NCBI GenBank assembly: GCA_003049485.1
Contig: PYST01000159.1
Location: forward strand, 24,851-88,850
DNA from: Ophioceras dolichostomum
Taxonomy: Eukaryota > Ascomycota > Sordariomycetes > Magnaporthales > Ophioceraceae
Direction: 5' to 3'
DNA: 64,000 nt
The translations under genes were made by a program, and so were the position numbers. The notes below the pieces were generated by a model that searched no databases, was not told where the DNA came from, and was given only the letters and a program-made list of their open reading frames with translations. Below are positions 43,734 to 54,453 of the stretch, piece after piece (the stretch's first letter is position 1; every line of letters starts with the position of its first letter).

Positions 43734-44821
43734 AGCGAGATCTCGTCACCGAGCGAACCGATAATCTTCCCTGTCATGCTACCCCCCTTTTCGTTCCTAC
43801 TTAATCTTGTCCTCGCTTGTTTAGTCTCCATTACGTCTTATGCAAGTTGGTCTGTTGATAGGATGCGTCCTGTCTGTACCTTTCCTGACTTTTTCCTTTT
43901 CAACGGCGGAATCTCTGGGGGCGTTTCGAAGAAATTCTAAGTCTTTTCTTGAGCGGGCGTTTTACGTAAGGGGTACGTTTGCTAAGCTGTTGCTGATCGA
44001 TGAAAATGTCGTATTCTATTTTCCCACATTGCTTTTATGACCTCTTTGTCTCATCTATTCTGCACTTTCCACTTTCCGTGCTTTTCGTGTCCAGCCGCTT
44101 ACTCTGGGGCTTGCATCTCTGACGGTGATGGATGCGTCGTCTGTGGCGCGACCTTCCGCGTGGTGTTATTTGTTGTTTCCTTTGTCTTCCCGTTTTCTCT
44201 GGGTCGTGTCCGTGGATGGATGTATAACTTGGCTGTATGTACTAACAGGAAAGACGGGAGGTTTCCCAAGGTGGCCTGGCTAGATGGCACAAAACATACA
44301 CCCACCCACCCTCACATGCTGCGTTGGTTTCTCCTTTTATCTTGACCGAAACACCTCGGATCTTGACGTCTCCCCTGACGGCGATGACTCTCTCTGTTGA
44401 CCCTCCAGTGTTTGCGGGCTGACGTTCGCGACATGCTAACCGCGCATTTGCAGGTCCTTCGTCCTTCGGTCCAGCGCCTACCTCGTCTCCGTGATTAGGT
44501 GTTAACCAAAGTTGGCCTGACTAGCAACCTCAACTCTTTTGGTCGCCCGAAGTTGGATTTCCGTTCAACTTGGAACCAACCGAATTTCTGCCAGATTCTT
44601 CTGAACATTTGAAGTACGGTTTCGAAACCAAGTGGCCTGTATCCCTTCCCGCCGTTCTTCTTCCGTTTCGGCCCTCTTTACAGTGGCAAGGAGCTCGCTC
44701 GTCACTGACCACGCCAGACAGAATCTTCTAACAAACTGCCTAAACTACCTTGCCTAGGTGCCTGGACCTACCTGCCTTCTTGCAGAATCAGCAGTCTGTG
44801 CCGCGAGAGGAGAAACACAAT
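43734..44821. other. Intergenic region
   Basis: Just over 1 kb between hir1 and the next gene on the same strand. It contains T-rich sequence near 43900-44050 that fits a hir1 3' end. Open frames are short, and I see no RNA gene. Confidence 0.5.
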
Positions 44822-47632
44822 ATGAATATGGACCCGACGCCCAACATGAAGCCGTACAAGGCAATGAGGACCAAGGCCATCATGGCCAGCAAAAGACCCA
44901 AGACGGCCTCCTTCCGGATCAGTTATTGTACGTCACTGTGCTCCGAGAAAAACACCCGTCCACTCCACCGGTAGAAGGCAGCAGGGACGTAGCAAAAAAG
45001 GTGTTTCAGTCACGATGCTGATAACAAGAACTCGTCACGCAAACCATCGATAGGGCTGTACATCAACCCGAAAGACGTAGAGCACTACAACGAGCAGCTC
45101 GCCCGAGCCTTCAACTGGCCGCGCGGCCGCAACGGGTGCTTCAAGCCCGTCGTGCCACCCTCCGTGAGCAGCCAAGACAAGATGGACCTGCTTCCCATCG
45201 AGGTAGGTACCACAACACTACATACCGACTCAGCTCTTCGCCACCTACCTTAGTACCTTCTCACGAGACCAATACACATTCCCCGTTGCGCCTTCCTCCG
45301 CGTCGCCTCCCAAAACAACCAACTGACCATTTCACTTCTGATTAGGTCGACGCCATAGACATACAAATTTCCAAATCGTCCTTCTCCCCGGCCGCCTCCT
45401 CCTTTCCTTCTCCCTCCTCCTCCTACTCCTCCTCCTCATCTTCCTCCTCCTCACCTTCCTCCTCCTCCTCTCCCTTCACCTTCCCGCTCGACCTAGAATA
45501 CGAGGCAGTGCAGTCATTCTGCGACGGCGTGTTCGCTAAATTTTGCAGCCCTTCGTTCCTGCGTGTCGCATTCGGCCCACTCCTAGCAGCACAGAAACAG
45601 CAACAACACGGCGGCGGTGGTAGTGGTGATGGTGATGGCTCTTCTAAGATGACGTCGCTGCTGCCATGGACGCACGTCAAGATCGAGCGCACCGATCTGC
45701 CGCACGACATGGATCCGGAGAAGGGCAACGTCTGGAACCGGCATCTCAGGGGATCTTTGCAGCCCACCCGCGCGAGGGCGCCGGAGTATATCTGTCGGTA
45801 CTATTTCAGGAGGGACTGGGGGACAGCACCGACACCGGCACCGGAAGGGGGTGTTGGCGGTGATGGGGAGAATAGGTTGGAAAGACCTCACGAGAGGTCC
45901 TTTAGGGTGTTGACGCAGGTGAGTGAGAAGAAAAATGTTTCACTTTGCATGCAATCGGCTGTTAAGAATGCCTTTTTATGATTGCACGTTGAGGGATGAA
46001 GCAGCAACGGTTACTGATCTGTTCTCTTTCGCGGTCCGGTGGCGAGCTAGCTCGCTGCCAATGCTCTGGCAGAGTCGCCGGACTTTCCACCGGAGTTCTA
46101 CGCCGAGCCGGCGGTATCGATCCGGAGTGACATGGTGTCGATTTTGACGCGGGGCTACACCGATGCGGCGGGACGTCTGCTCTGGCACCTCCAGGACCTA
46201 AGCACTGGTAAGTTTCAGTTCCTCTCTGCCTACGCCCTAGGTACAAACTTTGTCTTATTCTGGGGCTACCTAGATGCCCGAGTGCACCTGCCTGCTCCAA
46301 TATCTTTCTACCATGCCCAGCAGGTCTTGTCTCCTCCCCCTGGTTTCCCGGCTTTGGTAACTGATCAGTACAAATGTGCGTGTGTGTTGTGTACCTGCTC
46401 AAGGCGAGCTCGCCGAGCCCCTGGACGCCGTGACGCAGAATATCTACAACCTCAGCCAGATCATGCGTAACTTGATGACACTGCTGGCGAAGAAGCACAC
46501 CGAGCTCTTCGGCCACTCTCTCCGATACGACCTGTGCCGTCGGCTCAATCTTGCGATTCCCAAGCACCATCTGCTCAGGAAGATCTTTGACGAACAGCTC
46601 TGTAGATGTAAGTGAGAGTCAGGGAGGTCCTGCAGTCCGTCTCTCATTTTGGAATCCACTTAGAATCACTGTTGTTTTCGTTTCTTTCTGTTGTGGCTGA
46701 CAATGACCGTTTACCCACCCCTCACCTACCCTACTACGTACCTAGTCAATCAAAGCATATCCATCGCAACAGTCAGCCTCCGCACCGCCGCCATGATCAC
46801 GAGCCTCTCGGGACCGGACGGCGCCAGCTGGGCCGAGTTCGCCCGCGTGGTGCCGCCGACCCTGACGGCGTCGCAGCGCCGGGCCGTGCTCTCGGTCGTG
46901 TGGGCCGCCCACGCGCAGGACATCCGCAGCCAGCACGATCGCGAGCTCGAGTGGCTCCCGCCGAGGTCCCTGGGCCGGGCGGCGCTGCGGGCCGCGTCCC
47001 GCCGCTGGTGTCGCGTCCAGGAGAGTGCGGCCCGCGACCTGCGGAGGCTGGTGCGCATGTGGCAGCTGCTCGAGGAGAGTTATGGCTACGGCGATGACGA
47101 GGACAATCATTCCGGCGACAAGGACAACGACCGCGTCAGTGGGGGCGTGGGCGGGAGCAAGAATAGTAGCAGTAGCAGGAGTGGCAGCAGCAGCGAGAGC
47201 AAGGGCAAGAGCAAGAGCAAGAGCATCATGTTCGAGATGCCGCTTCCCGACGAAGGTAGTGAGAGCAGGAGTAGTAGCGGGGGCGGAAGCAGCACTGAAA
47301 GCAAGGGCCAGGATAAATGGAAGAGCAGGGTCAAGAGGCGGCTTCGGGGTGGTGTCGCCGACGAGGAGGTCGTGGAGGCCAGGATACGCCGGGCTTTGGT
47401 CTACAGGAGCCTAATGGAGATCGCCGCGGGGGCTCAGCACGATCTTGAGCACAGGAGCAGGTACCACCCGGCAGTCATATGCAGGTACCAGATCGACGAG
47501 GACGACGTCGAGGACGAGCACAAGATCGCACACGCACGGTCCATGATGTCGTCGCTGGGGCCGTCGCCATCGATCGGCGTTGCTGGCGCCGATGCCTTCG
47601 TCGTAGGACGGATGCCCCGGTCGAGTTCTTAA
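44822..47632 (+). CDS. Six-exon protein of unknown function
   Basis: Six exons join in frame: 44822-44927, 45054-45202, 45346-45918, 46051-46207, 46404-46607 and 46773-47632, giving 682 aa. The start ATG is at 44822 (MNMDPTPNMKPY). Ordered-looking stretches are WLYINPKDVEHYNEQLARAF, PEYICRYYFRRDW, LAESPDFPPEFYAEP, LTRGYTDAAGRLLWHLQD, and a helical part from TQNIYNLSQIMRNLMTLL through FDEQLCRFSLRTAAMI. The C-terminal part has ASQRRAVLSVVWAAHAQDIR and RDLRRLVRMWQLLEESYGYG, then a Ser/Lys/Gly-rich disordered insert, then RRALVYRSLMEIAAG. The mix of short helices and low-complexity inserts does not match a family I know. The exon-3 Ser run (about 45400-45470) is encoded by tcc repeats. The CTAG acceptor of exon 4 and the AAG acceptor of exon 5 are weaker than the rest. 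Confidence 0.7.
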
Positions 47633-48010
47633 ACGGCTTCTTCTGACATTGCGGATGCCGCATGGAAGCATTGGCGGGTCTAGACTTCCTGATTGTCCCC
47701 AAGTGGTCTACCTCCTGAATACGATTACAGCACAGCAAGGTGAGGGACCGAGAATACGCACCGCACCGCCTTTACATGGGACAAGGATTCACCGTGTGCT
47801 TTCCTAGGTGAACGGGGGATATATGGTGGACGACTATGCGAGGTGGGATCAAGGGGGTGAGCGATGGAGATGGGCGGGCGATATGGAATTGAAGATACTC
47901 CATGTTGAACTTGAATAATAAAAGCTATAGTCCGCCACCTAAGTGTGCCCAACATTTCAACGGCATAACGGCTCAGCAGAACACGAAACCAAGTACTACA
48001 TACCTAACTA
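47633..48010. other. Short tail-to-tail intergenic region
   Basis: It separates the 3' ends of the six-exon gene (+) and the dehydrogenase gene (-). AT-rich sequence near 47900-47930 (aataataaaagc) could serve polyadenylation of the + strand gene. Nothing else is seen. Confidence 0.5.
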
Positions 48011-48432
48011 TCAGCCCCCCTGGCTAGCCACAGCAACAGCAGCAGTCGCCCCCGCATCAACAGTGAGTATCGCGCCCGTGATCCAGCGCGCCTCCTCACT
48101 CACCAGGAACCTCACAGCGGCGGCGCAATCCCACGCGTTGCCCTCGGTGCGCAGCAGGCTCCTCCTGCGGCGTGCCTCGCGCACCTCGGGCGTCATGATG
48201 ACCTCCCGCCCCCCCTCGCCGCCGTGGGACATCATGGGCGTGTACAGCATGCCGGGGCAGACGCAGTTGACGCGGATGCCCTCCGCGCCGTGGTGCGCCG
48301 CCATCGCGCGCGTCATGTTCACGACGGCGCCCTTGCTGGTCGGGTAGAGCAGGTGCGGCGTGCCGCCTTGCAGGCCGGCCACCGAGCCGATGTTGACGAT
48401 CGCGCCTCTCACCACGCTGCTGCTACTGGTGT

Positions 48433-48482
<50 letters not shown>

Positions 48483-49213
48483 GTACCACCACCACCACTG
48501 GAACCGGGTTCGTCTTCTCCCTGATGCTGCTCGTTCCGCCTCATCGCGGTCACGGCGTACTTGGCCATGAGCATCATGCTGGTCACGTTGAGCCCCAAGC
48601 CCCTCGCCCACTCCTCCGGGTCCGTCTCCGTCGCGTCGCCCTTCGCGCCGATCACACCCACCGTATTGACGAGTATGTCCAGCCTCCCGAACCGGCCCAC
48701 CGCCTCCGCGACGAGCCGCTCGCAGTCCTCTGGCCGTGTGACGTCCGCCTCTACAGCTACAGCTACAGCAGCCGCCACCGCATGATTCTGACCGGCATTG
48801 TGACCACCGCTGCCAGCAAGGTCGTGATGATGACGAAGGAGAGCGGCGGTGTGTTCGGCGCGAGATATGTCTCGATCGGCGCAGACGACTGCGGCTCCGT
48901 CCTCGGCCAGGAGCAGGGATATTGCTGTGCCGTTGCCCAGCCCTCGGACGTCCGGACGCGACCCTGCCCCTGTCACGATGGCGATTTTGCCGGCCAGGCC
49001 CCTGGTGGGCCGTTTAGGCAGGTGGTGGTAGTAGTCGGTGAGTCGGTCATGGTCATAGGAGGAAGGGTCAGGGTTCCTCTGCTCATGCTGTTGTTGGTGG
49101 CGATCGTCTCGGCTGGGTAGCACTGGCGACGGCTTGATGAGTTTGTCCGTCGCGACTCCTCTGGTGGTATTAGTGGTGGCGACGGACGAAAAGCTTTTGA
49201 GCAGCAACGGCAA
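48011..49213 (-). CDS. Short-chain dehydrogenase/reductase (5' end unresolved)
   Basis: NAD(P)-dependent oxidoreductase of the classical SDR superfamily; the substrate cannot be told. The cofactor motif is KIAIVTGAGSRPDVRGLGNGTA, given as hallmark residues TGAGS...GLGNG. It is followed by CADRDI, an ADVTRPED segment, LDILVNTVGVIG, the catalytic Ser in NIGSVAGLQGG, and YPTSKGA holding the YxxxK pair. VNCVCPGMLYTPM and ITGAILTVDAGA close the fold. A Ser-Asn dipeptide run sits between the helix after KYAVTAMRR and the strand before the catalytic Ser, encoded by a GTTGCT microsatellite. The frame has no ATG before the cofactor motif: 49213 is a TTG. It closes at a TAG next to CTTTTAG around 49266-49270, which reads as an intron acceptor. 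So an upstream first exon is probably missing from this model. The N-terminal residues look like a mitochondrial presequence (KSFSSVATT), but this is weak. Confidence 0.85.
48431..48482. repeat. GTTGCT microsatellite in the dehydrogenase gene
   Basis: The six-base unit runs about eight times within the SDR coding region. On the coding strand it encodes alternating Ser and Asn. Each unit adds two residues without changing the frame, so length variants would be tolerated at this surface loop. Confidence 0.9.
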
Positions 49214-52200
49214 CGGCAGCGGACCGAGGCAAGATGATAATCTGTTTTTGGTCCGGAGGGAAAGCTAAAAGGGGGTTAGAAAAGGGGACAGCGTATGTGA
49301 TGATCCCACGGTGGCGGGAATGATCTATTCTCAGTCTTTCTTCCTTTGTCTCTCTTCTTCATCTTGCCGTAGTCGTATCATTCCAGCGTTGCAATATTGA
49401 GATGTATATGTGAGATCGAAAGTGTGACATGAAAAGTGAGACCCGTTCGCCCCGTCTACTACAGTCATCGTAAAAAAGGGGGATGAAGCAAGAAAGGAAG
49501 GATTCATGCCGTACTACATAACACATCATACATAATACATAATTTACTTGGTTGTTGGTTTTGCCAACAATAAGCAGAATGGAAACAAAAATAAAAGCAA
49601 CTGTTGGTCTCGATCGGCCAAAAAATCTTGGAACGGAGAGTGGTAGGTAGGGAGTGTCGCGGACGGAAGATGGCGGTCTCCGATACACAAGAACATGAAC
49701 AAGGATGGAATCAAGCAAGGGACTTGGGTGAGGGAGTAGGCGGTGACCGACCAAAGGGAAGGAGGATCCTCGACAAGAGCAGCTCGATAAGAACTCAAAG
49801 GATGAATTGGGAAGCACAAAACGAAAAAAAAAACAAGGGCCCGGTCGGGCGGTCGGGCGATTCGGGAATGGAAAGAGGAGCGAGATGCACCAGGGTGCAA
49901 CAAATTCCTGGGACGTACCAGAGTTGTCGGACCCGGGCGGCTGCCGAAAGTGAGACGGCTCGGCGTCCTTGTGCCCGCCCCGGTCCCGGTCAGCCTCACC
50001 AGCCGAGAAAGGTGTGCGTATGCGGGGCTCATCAGAAATGTTGCCTGCCGATGCGCTCGCCGATTGCACTTGGGCTTCTGTCTTCTGATTTTATTGTGGG
50101 GGGTTCTTAATCATCGGTCTTTGACCTCCGACTTGTTCAGGAAGAACCTACTCGTGCTTTCGTGATTGGTACGAGGCAGAAGCAAGGGAGGTGAATGGTG
50201 TGGCGAGACGAGAGAAGCAGGAAGCAAGGAGAAAAATAAAGGAAGGAGGGAGCGGGGATCAGGGAAGAGGGAAGATACCTGCCTCCTACCTGCCCGAGTG
50301 GGAAAAAAAATGAGGGGTCCGGACATTGGTTTCTCTTCAGAGCTCAGCTCTCTTTTCAGCCCTTCCATCCCGTCTGCATGTCGATTTATGCATACGCATC
50401 TCTGTAAAGTACTAGTGTTGGGCGAACGGGAGGGGTGCGAGAGAGAGAGAACAATGGATGGAATGCGAAGTACGGCCTCTCCAGAAGCCAACTGGATTGC
50501 GCTCGTGAAGATCTCGTGAGGATTGAAAGATAAACGTGTCGATGCCAATATGCAGACACTGACAAGCTGTTCAAGCCGGTCAAGGAAAACAAATGCAATC
50601 CATCCATCCATCCAGCCCAGCGCAACGGCTCGGAGGAAATCAACGAACAATTTGAGCCCGCCCCCAAAAATAAACCTTATAAGTTTCCGCCCGTACGGAC
50701 GAACGAATCCCTTACTTACATACTAGTATTTACTCTGTAAGAGATTCTCTCTCTTTCTTTTTCTCTGTCTGGTCGTACCGTACGCGTGATGCGTTACGTG
50801 CGGGGTTCGGTTCGGCCACAAGGAGGATTTTTGATATTGTTGCTGCCCGGGCTTGTTGTGGAATCATCATCGATGAGGGGATACAACAGGTGATACAGAA
50901 TACTAGAACTGGTCTGGTGTTGTCATACGGAATTCAGCAAACCGCGAAGAGCGAACAGCGACCAGCCACCCAAACCTAAACCCAAACCGAACCCACTCGA
51001 AGGACCACCATTCGATCGGCGGGTTGCTTTGCTTTTGCGAGCGAGCAAGCCGCCGCCGCCGCCACGGGATGTCACGGAATGCGGTTCACGGGTTTGACGG
51101 GATGTTGGGTGGATGGAGCGGTTTTAAATTTGTACATTTCCGCTTTCAGACATGAGGCATGACCATGGGCTGGAGGATCCCGTCCCAGCCCGTCTACTGC
51201 AAGTGCTAGAAGTGCCCAAAACGGTCCATGACAGAACCGCCTCGCTTATAAGGCGATGCATGATGTCTGGTTGGTCGGACCCAAATGCGTATACATGTAC
51301 GAGGAAAGGGGGTGTGAGTGAGGTCGAGGTAGTATTTCGCTGGTGTATTGGCGCGGGCGTGGGAGTGGGAGCAAGTGTGGTGTTCCGAGTCCGTCCTCCA
51401 GCTGTCATGTCACGCTAAATGAGACCTTGAAACACCCCAGCCCGCCTGCGTACCCCAGTGGCGCCCGCGAGGGAAAGCTGGATGGGGCGTACATACGGGA
51501 GGTAGGTAACTTTCAAAATCTCTGGATCAGCCCTGGGAAGACGGATGAAGAGCACGAAGCACTTGCGTATTCCGTCCGTAACCCTCCCTGCCAGCCTGCC
51601 AGCCCGCCAGCCAGCGAGCCAACCCAGCCAAGAAGGAGGAGGATACTACTATAACTCAGATCAGATATTACTACGTTGAAAGTCCGATGGGGAACTTGAG
51701 ATCTTCTCTCCCTCCCCTGGTCTCACCAACATACCCAAGGTGACCCGACCGCAAACGGCTTTTTTTTACAACCGCTGCAGGCACCGACAGGCTTGCAGAT
51801 CCAGGCAAGGTACTCAGATAAATACATGCAGAGGCTCACACTAGCAGCAACGGCGGACGGGCCCCCGGGTCCAGAGCCAGCCCCAGTGCGAGGTTACTCA
51901 GAACCAGCCATCAGCAGCATCATCACGAACAACCCCGAAGTTAATAGGCTACCTACATAACCCAGGCGAGGGGACAGATAATACCTACCTACCTACACCT
52001 GCCTACCTTCTTGAGGACGGAGCCTTTTCCACTACTGATCCTGTCTTCACCTACGAACTTACTACCTGCACCCGTCCTTTCGTCTCATCTTTTTCAGCTG
52101 GCTGCCTCTACTAGCACACAGACTGTTAGTTAGCCACCCACGACCCCATACCTGCTACTAGCTTCTCACCACGTACTTCGACAACAATTGCCTTATTAGT

Positions 52201-52399
52201 GCGCACATCTTCCAAGAAGCAGAAGGCAAGAAGAAAAAACAAGAGGGAACAGACAAGAGACACACAAAGACACCGACTTGAGAGGAAGAGAACGAGAGAG
52301 GAATCCAAGTCGGCCGGCCTCATCACGAACGGGCCCCTATTCATCCATCCCTCCCTGCCTCCTCCTCCTCTGAACAACAACAACAACAGCCAAAAAAAG
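49214..52399. other. Divergent intergenic region, 3.2 kb
   Basis: The missing 5' exon of the dehydrogenase probably lies in its first few hundred bases. The rest holds overlapping low-complexity frames on both strands, an AGAG-rich patch near 50440-50460, a short ATCC array near 50600, and frequent ACCTACCT/ACTAGTA-like motifs from 51950 on. No gene or RNA is supported. The last 300 bp should contain the promoter of the alpha/beta hydrolase gene. Confidence 0.45.
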
Positions 52400-54096
52400 A
52401 TGGACTTCTCTCACTGGGGCGAGCCCTCCCGAGAATGGGAGGCGTTCGCGGCGCACAACGCGGCGGCCATCATCGTGGCCCCGATCCCGGGCACGATCGA
52501 GCAGCTGAAAGAGCAGGCCAACAAGGCGCGGACCGAGCGCGGCAGGATGCACCTGCGCGACGAGGGCCTCGAGGACAAGTTCGTGACCACCGACCACGAG
52601 GTCCCCACCAGGGACGGCGAGTCCATCACGCTGCGCGCGTACCGGCCGGCCGAGGTGAGCCCGGACGAGCCGCTGCCGGCGTATGTGTACTTCCACGGCG
52701 GGGGGTTCCTGTTCGGTTGTCTGGATGGTGGTGAGTATTACCTTAGTATCTGAGGGATTCACTAGCAACTAGCAGTACTAGTAGTTTCTCTAGCCTTTCT
52801 CCCCCCCTTGTCCTCCCCCCTCGCCCCGACTGCTACTGGGTCTGCTGGTTTAAGCCACTTCGCATACTGCATACTAGTATCTACCTAGTCGAGGCGAAGT
52901 ACCACTAGTACCACAACCGCCGCCTCCCTGTACCTACCTACCTGCTTACTGACTTCCATAACTGAGTTCCTACCCTACTCTGAAAAAGAAACATACGTCT
53001 GCGCCATGCTCAGCCACCGCCTCCGCTGCGCAGTCCTGCACATCTGCTACCGGCACACACCAGAATACACGCACCCGACTGCGCACCACGACGCGTGGGA
53101 CGGCTTCGAGTGGGTCATGTCCCACGGCGCGTCCACTCCCGGGATCCGCATCGACCTCTCACGCGTCATCGTCGGCGGCATCTCCGCCGGGGGTCAGCTC
53201 GCGGCGTCGGTAGCCTACCGAGAAGTCCAAGAGGCACGCAGCAGACGTTCCTCCTCTCCCCCCTCCTCCTCCTCCTCCTCTTCCGGCAACAGCAGCAGCA
53301 GCAATAAGAATAGGCAGCAGCGGAGTAAAGGAGAAAGAGAAAGAAGAGAAAGACCAAGACTGAGAGGACAGGTCCTCAGCATCCCCTGGCTGTGCCACCG
53401 CGACGCGTACCCCTACCACCTGTTCCGCGACCGCAGCCGCGCCTCGTCGCAGCAGTGCATGTGGGCGCCCGTGATCCCCAAGCCGAGGGCGGACCTGTTC
53501 ACGGACCTGCTGCGCGTGCCAGACGTCAAGGGCAGGCTGTGGAACCTCGCGCAGGCGGAGGAGGACGAGCTGAGGGGCACGGTGAGGACGGCGTTGGTCA
53601 GTTCTGGGATGGACGTCGTGAGGGATGAGGGGCTGTTGTATGTGCTTAAGCTGGAGTCGTTGAAGTGAGTTTCTTTTTTCTCTCTTCCTCCTGCTCGTTT
53701 TCATCCATGCTATCTACCTAGATACCTTGCCTGGGCACCTATCTTGGTATCGCCCATCCCTGCTTCCCTTCTTACAAGACTTGATGTGACGTCCACCTCT
53801 TACTACACCTATATATTCTTCACTGGCATGATCGTGACCATAAAAGTACGACTCGACAAGACAAGACTGACCATGATGACACATACTAACGGCGCTGTTG
53901 TCTGAAACTTAGAACACCCACAAAAGTCCACATCTTCCCCGGTCTCCCGCACGCCTTCTACATGTTCTCGGAGCTGCCGTCCAGGATGCGATATCACGAG
54001 GCCGTGATCGAGTGCGCGAAGTGGGCTTTTAGCGACGACCCGGGTCCGAAGAAATGGATTGTGGAGCCGCCGCCAGAAGAATATGACGACGAATAG
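52400..54096 (+). CDS. HSL-family alpha/beta hydrolase (esterase/lipase)
   Basis: Serine hydrolase of the hormone-sensitive lipase type (alpha/beta hydrolase fold 3), acting on a carboxylester whose identity is unknown. Three exons, 52400-52727, 52989-53664 and 53913-54096, give 395 aa. The oxyanion motif HGGG is at residues 99-102, the nucleophile in GISAGG is S175 (family usually GDSAGG), and the acid and base are D318 in SSGMDVVRDEG and H348 in FPGLPHAFYMF. The first intron (261 nt) uses an acceptor in a purine-rich context (gaaaaag), but it restores FGCLDETYVCAMLSHRL smoothly. The second intron is GTGAGT...CTTAG. Residues about 192-236 form a Ser/Gln/Lys/Arg-rich insert between S175 and the next conserved block, absent from typical members. 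There is no signal peptide, so it is probably cytosolic. It faces the galactosidase-like gene tail to tail. Confidence 0.88.
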
Positions 54097-54453
54097 ATAC
54101 CTAAGTAGGTATTTACCTAGCTAGGTAGATATGCTGGCGAAGGAGTGGGCAGACTAGACTAGATTCGTTGTGGGAGGTGATCGATAACACTCGGCGGTTC
54201 CCCCGACCTCTTCCGTTGGAATCTCGCTTCTTCCTTTTCAGGGAGGCAAGTCTTACGAGGAACGCAGATGCAGTAGAGAATCCTGTATGTCGATTAGCGA
54301 TTGTAATTGCAATCTACGCGCCATTCAAGAACACGATATTGAAGGACTATCTTCTCGGGCTCGTATTTTCTGTTTCTCAGTGCCGTTCGTGCCTGAAACT
54401 GCCTCAAGCTGGTGTCTGGGAAGACGGACGGGGAAAAGTTTGGATCCCAACTC
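54097..54453. other. Tail-to-tail intergenic region
   Basis: About 360 bp between the hydrolase (+) and the galactosidase-like gene (-). It includes repeated tacctaggt-type sequence near 54100-54130. No gene or terminator structure is recognised. Confidence 0.5.

Noticed and set aside
49359..50650. Minus-strand frames of 236 and 179 codons between the dehydrogenase and esterase genes
   Set aside because: The 236-codon frame starts at a GTG. Both are low in complexity, and neither shows a domain or plausible splicing.
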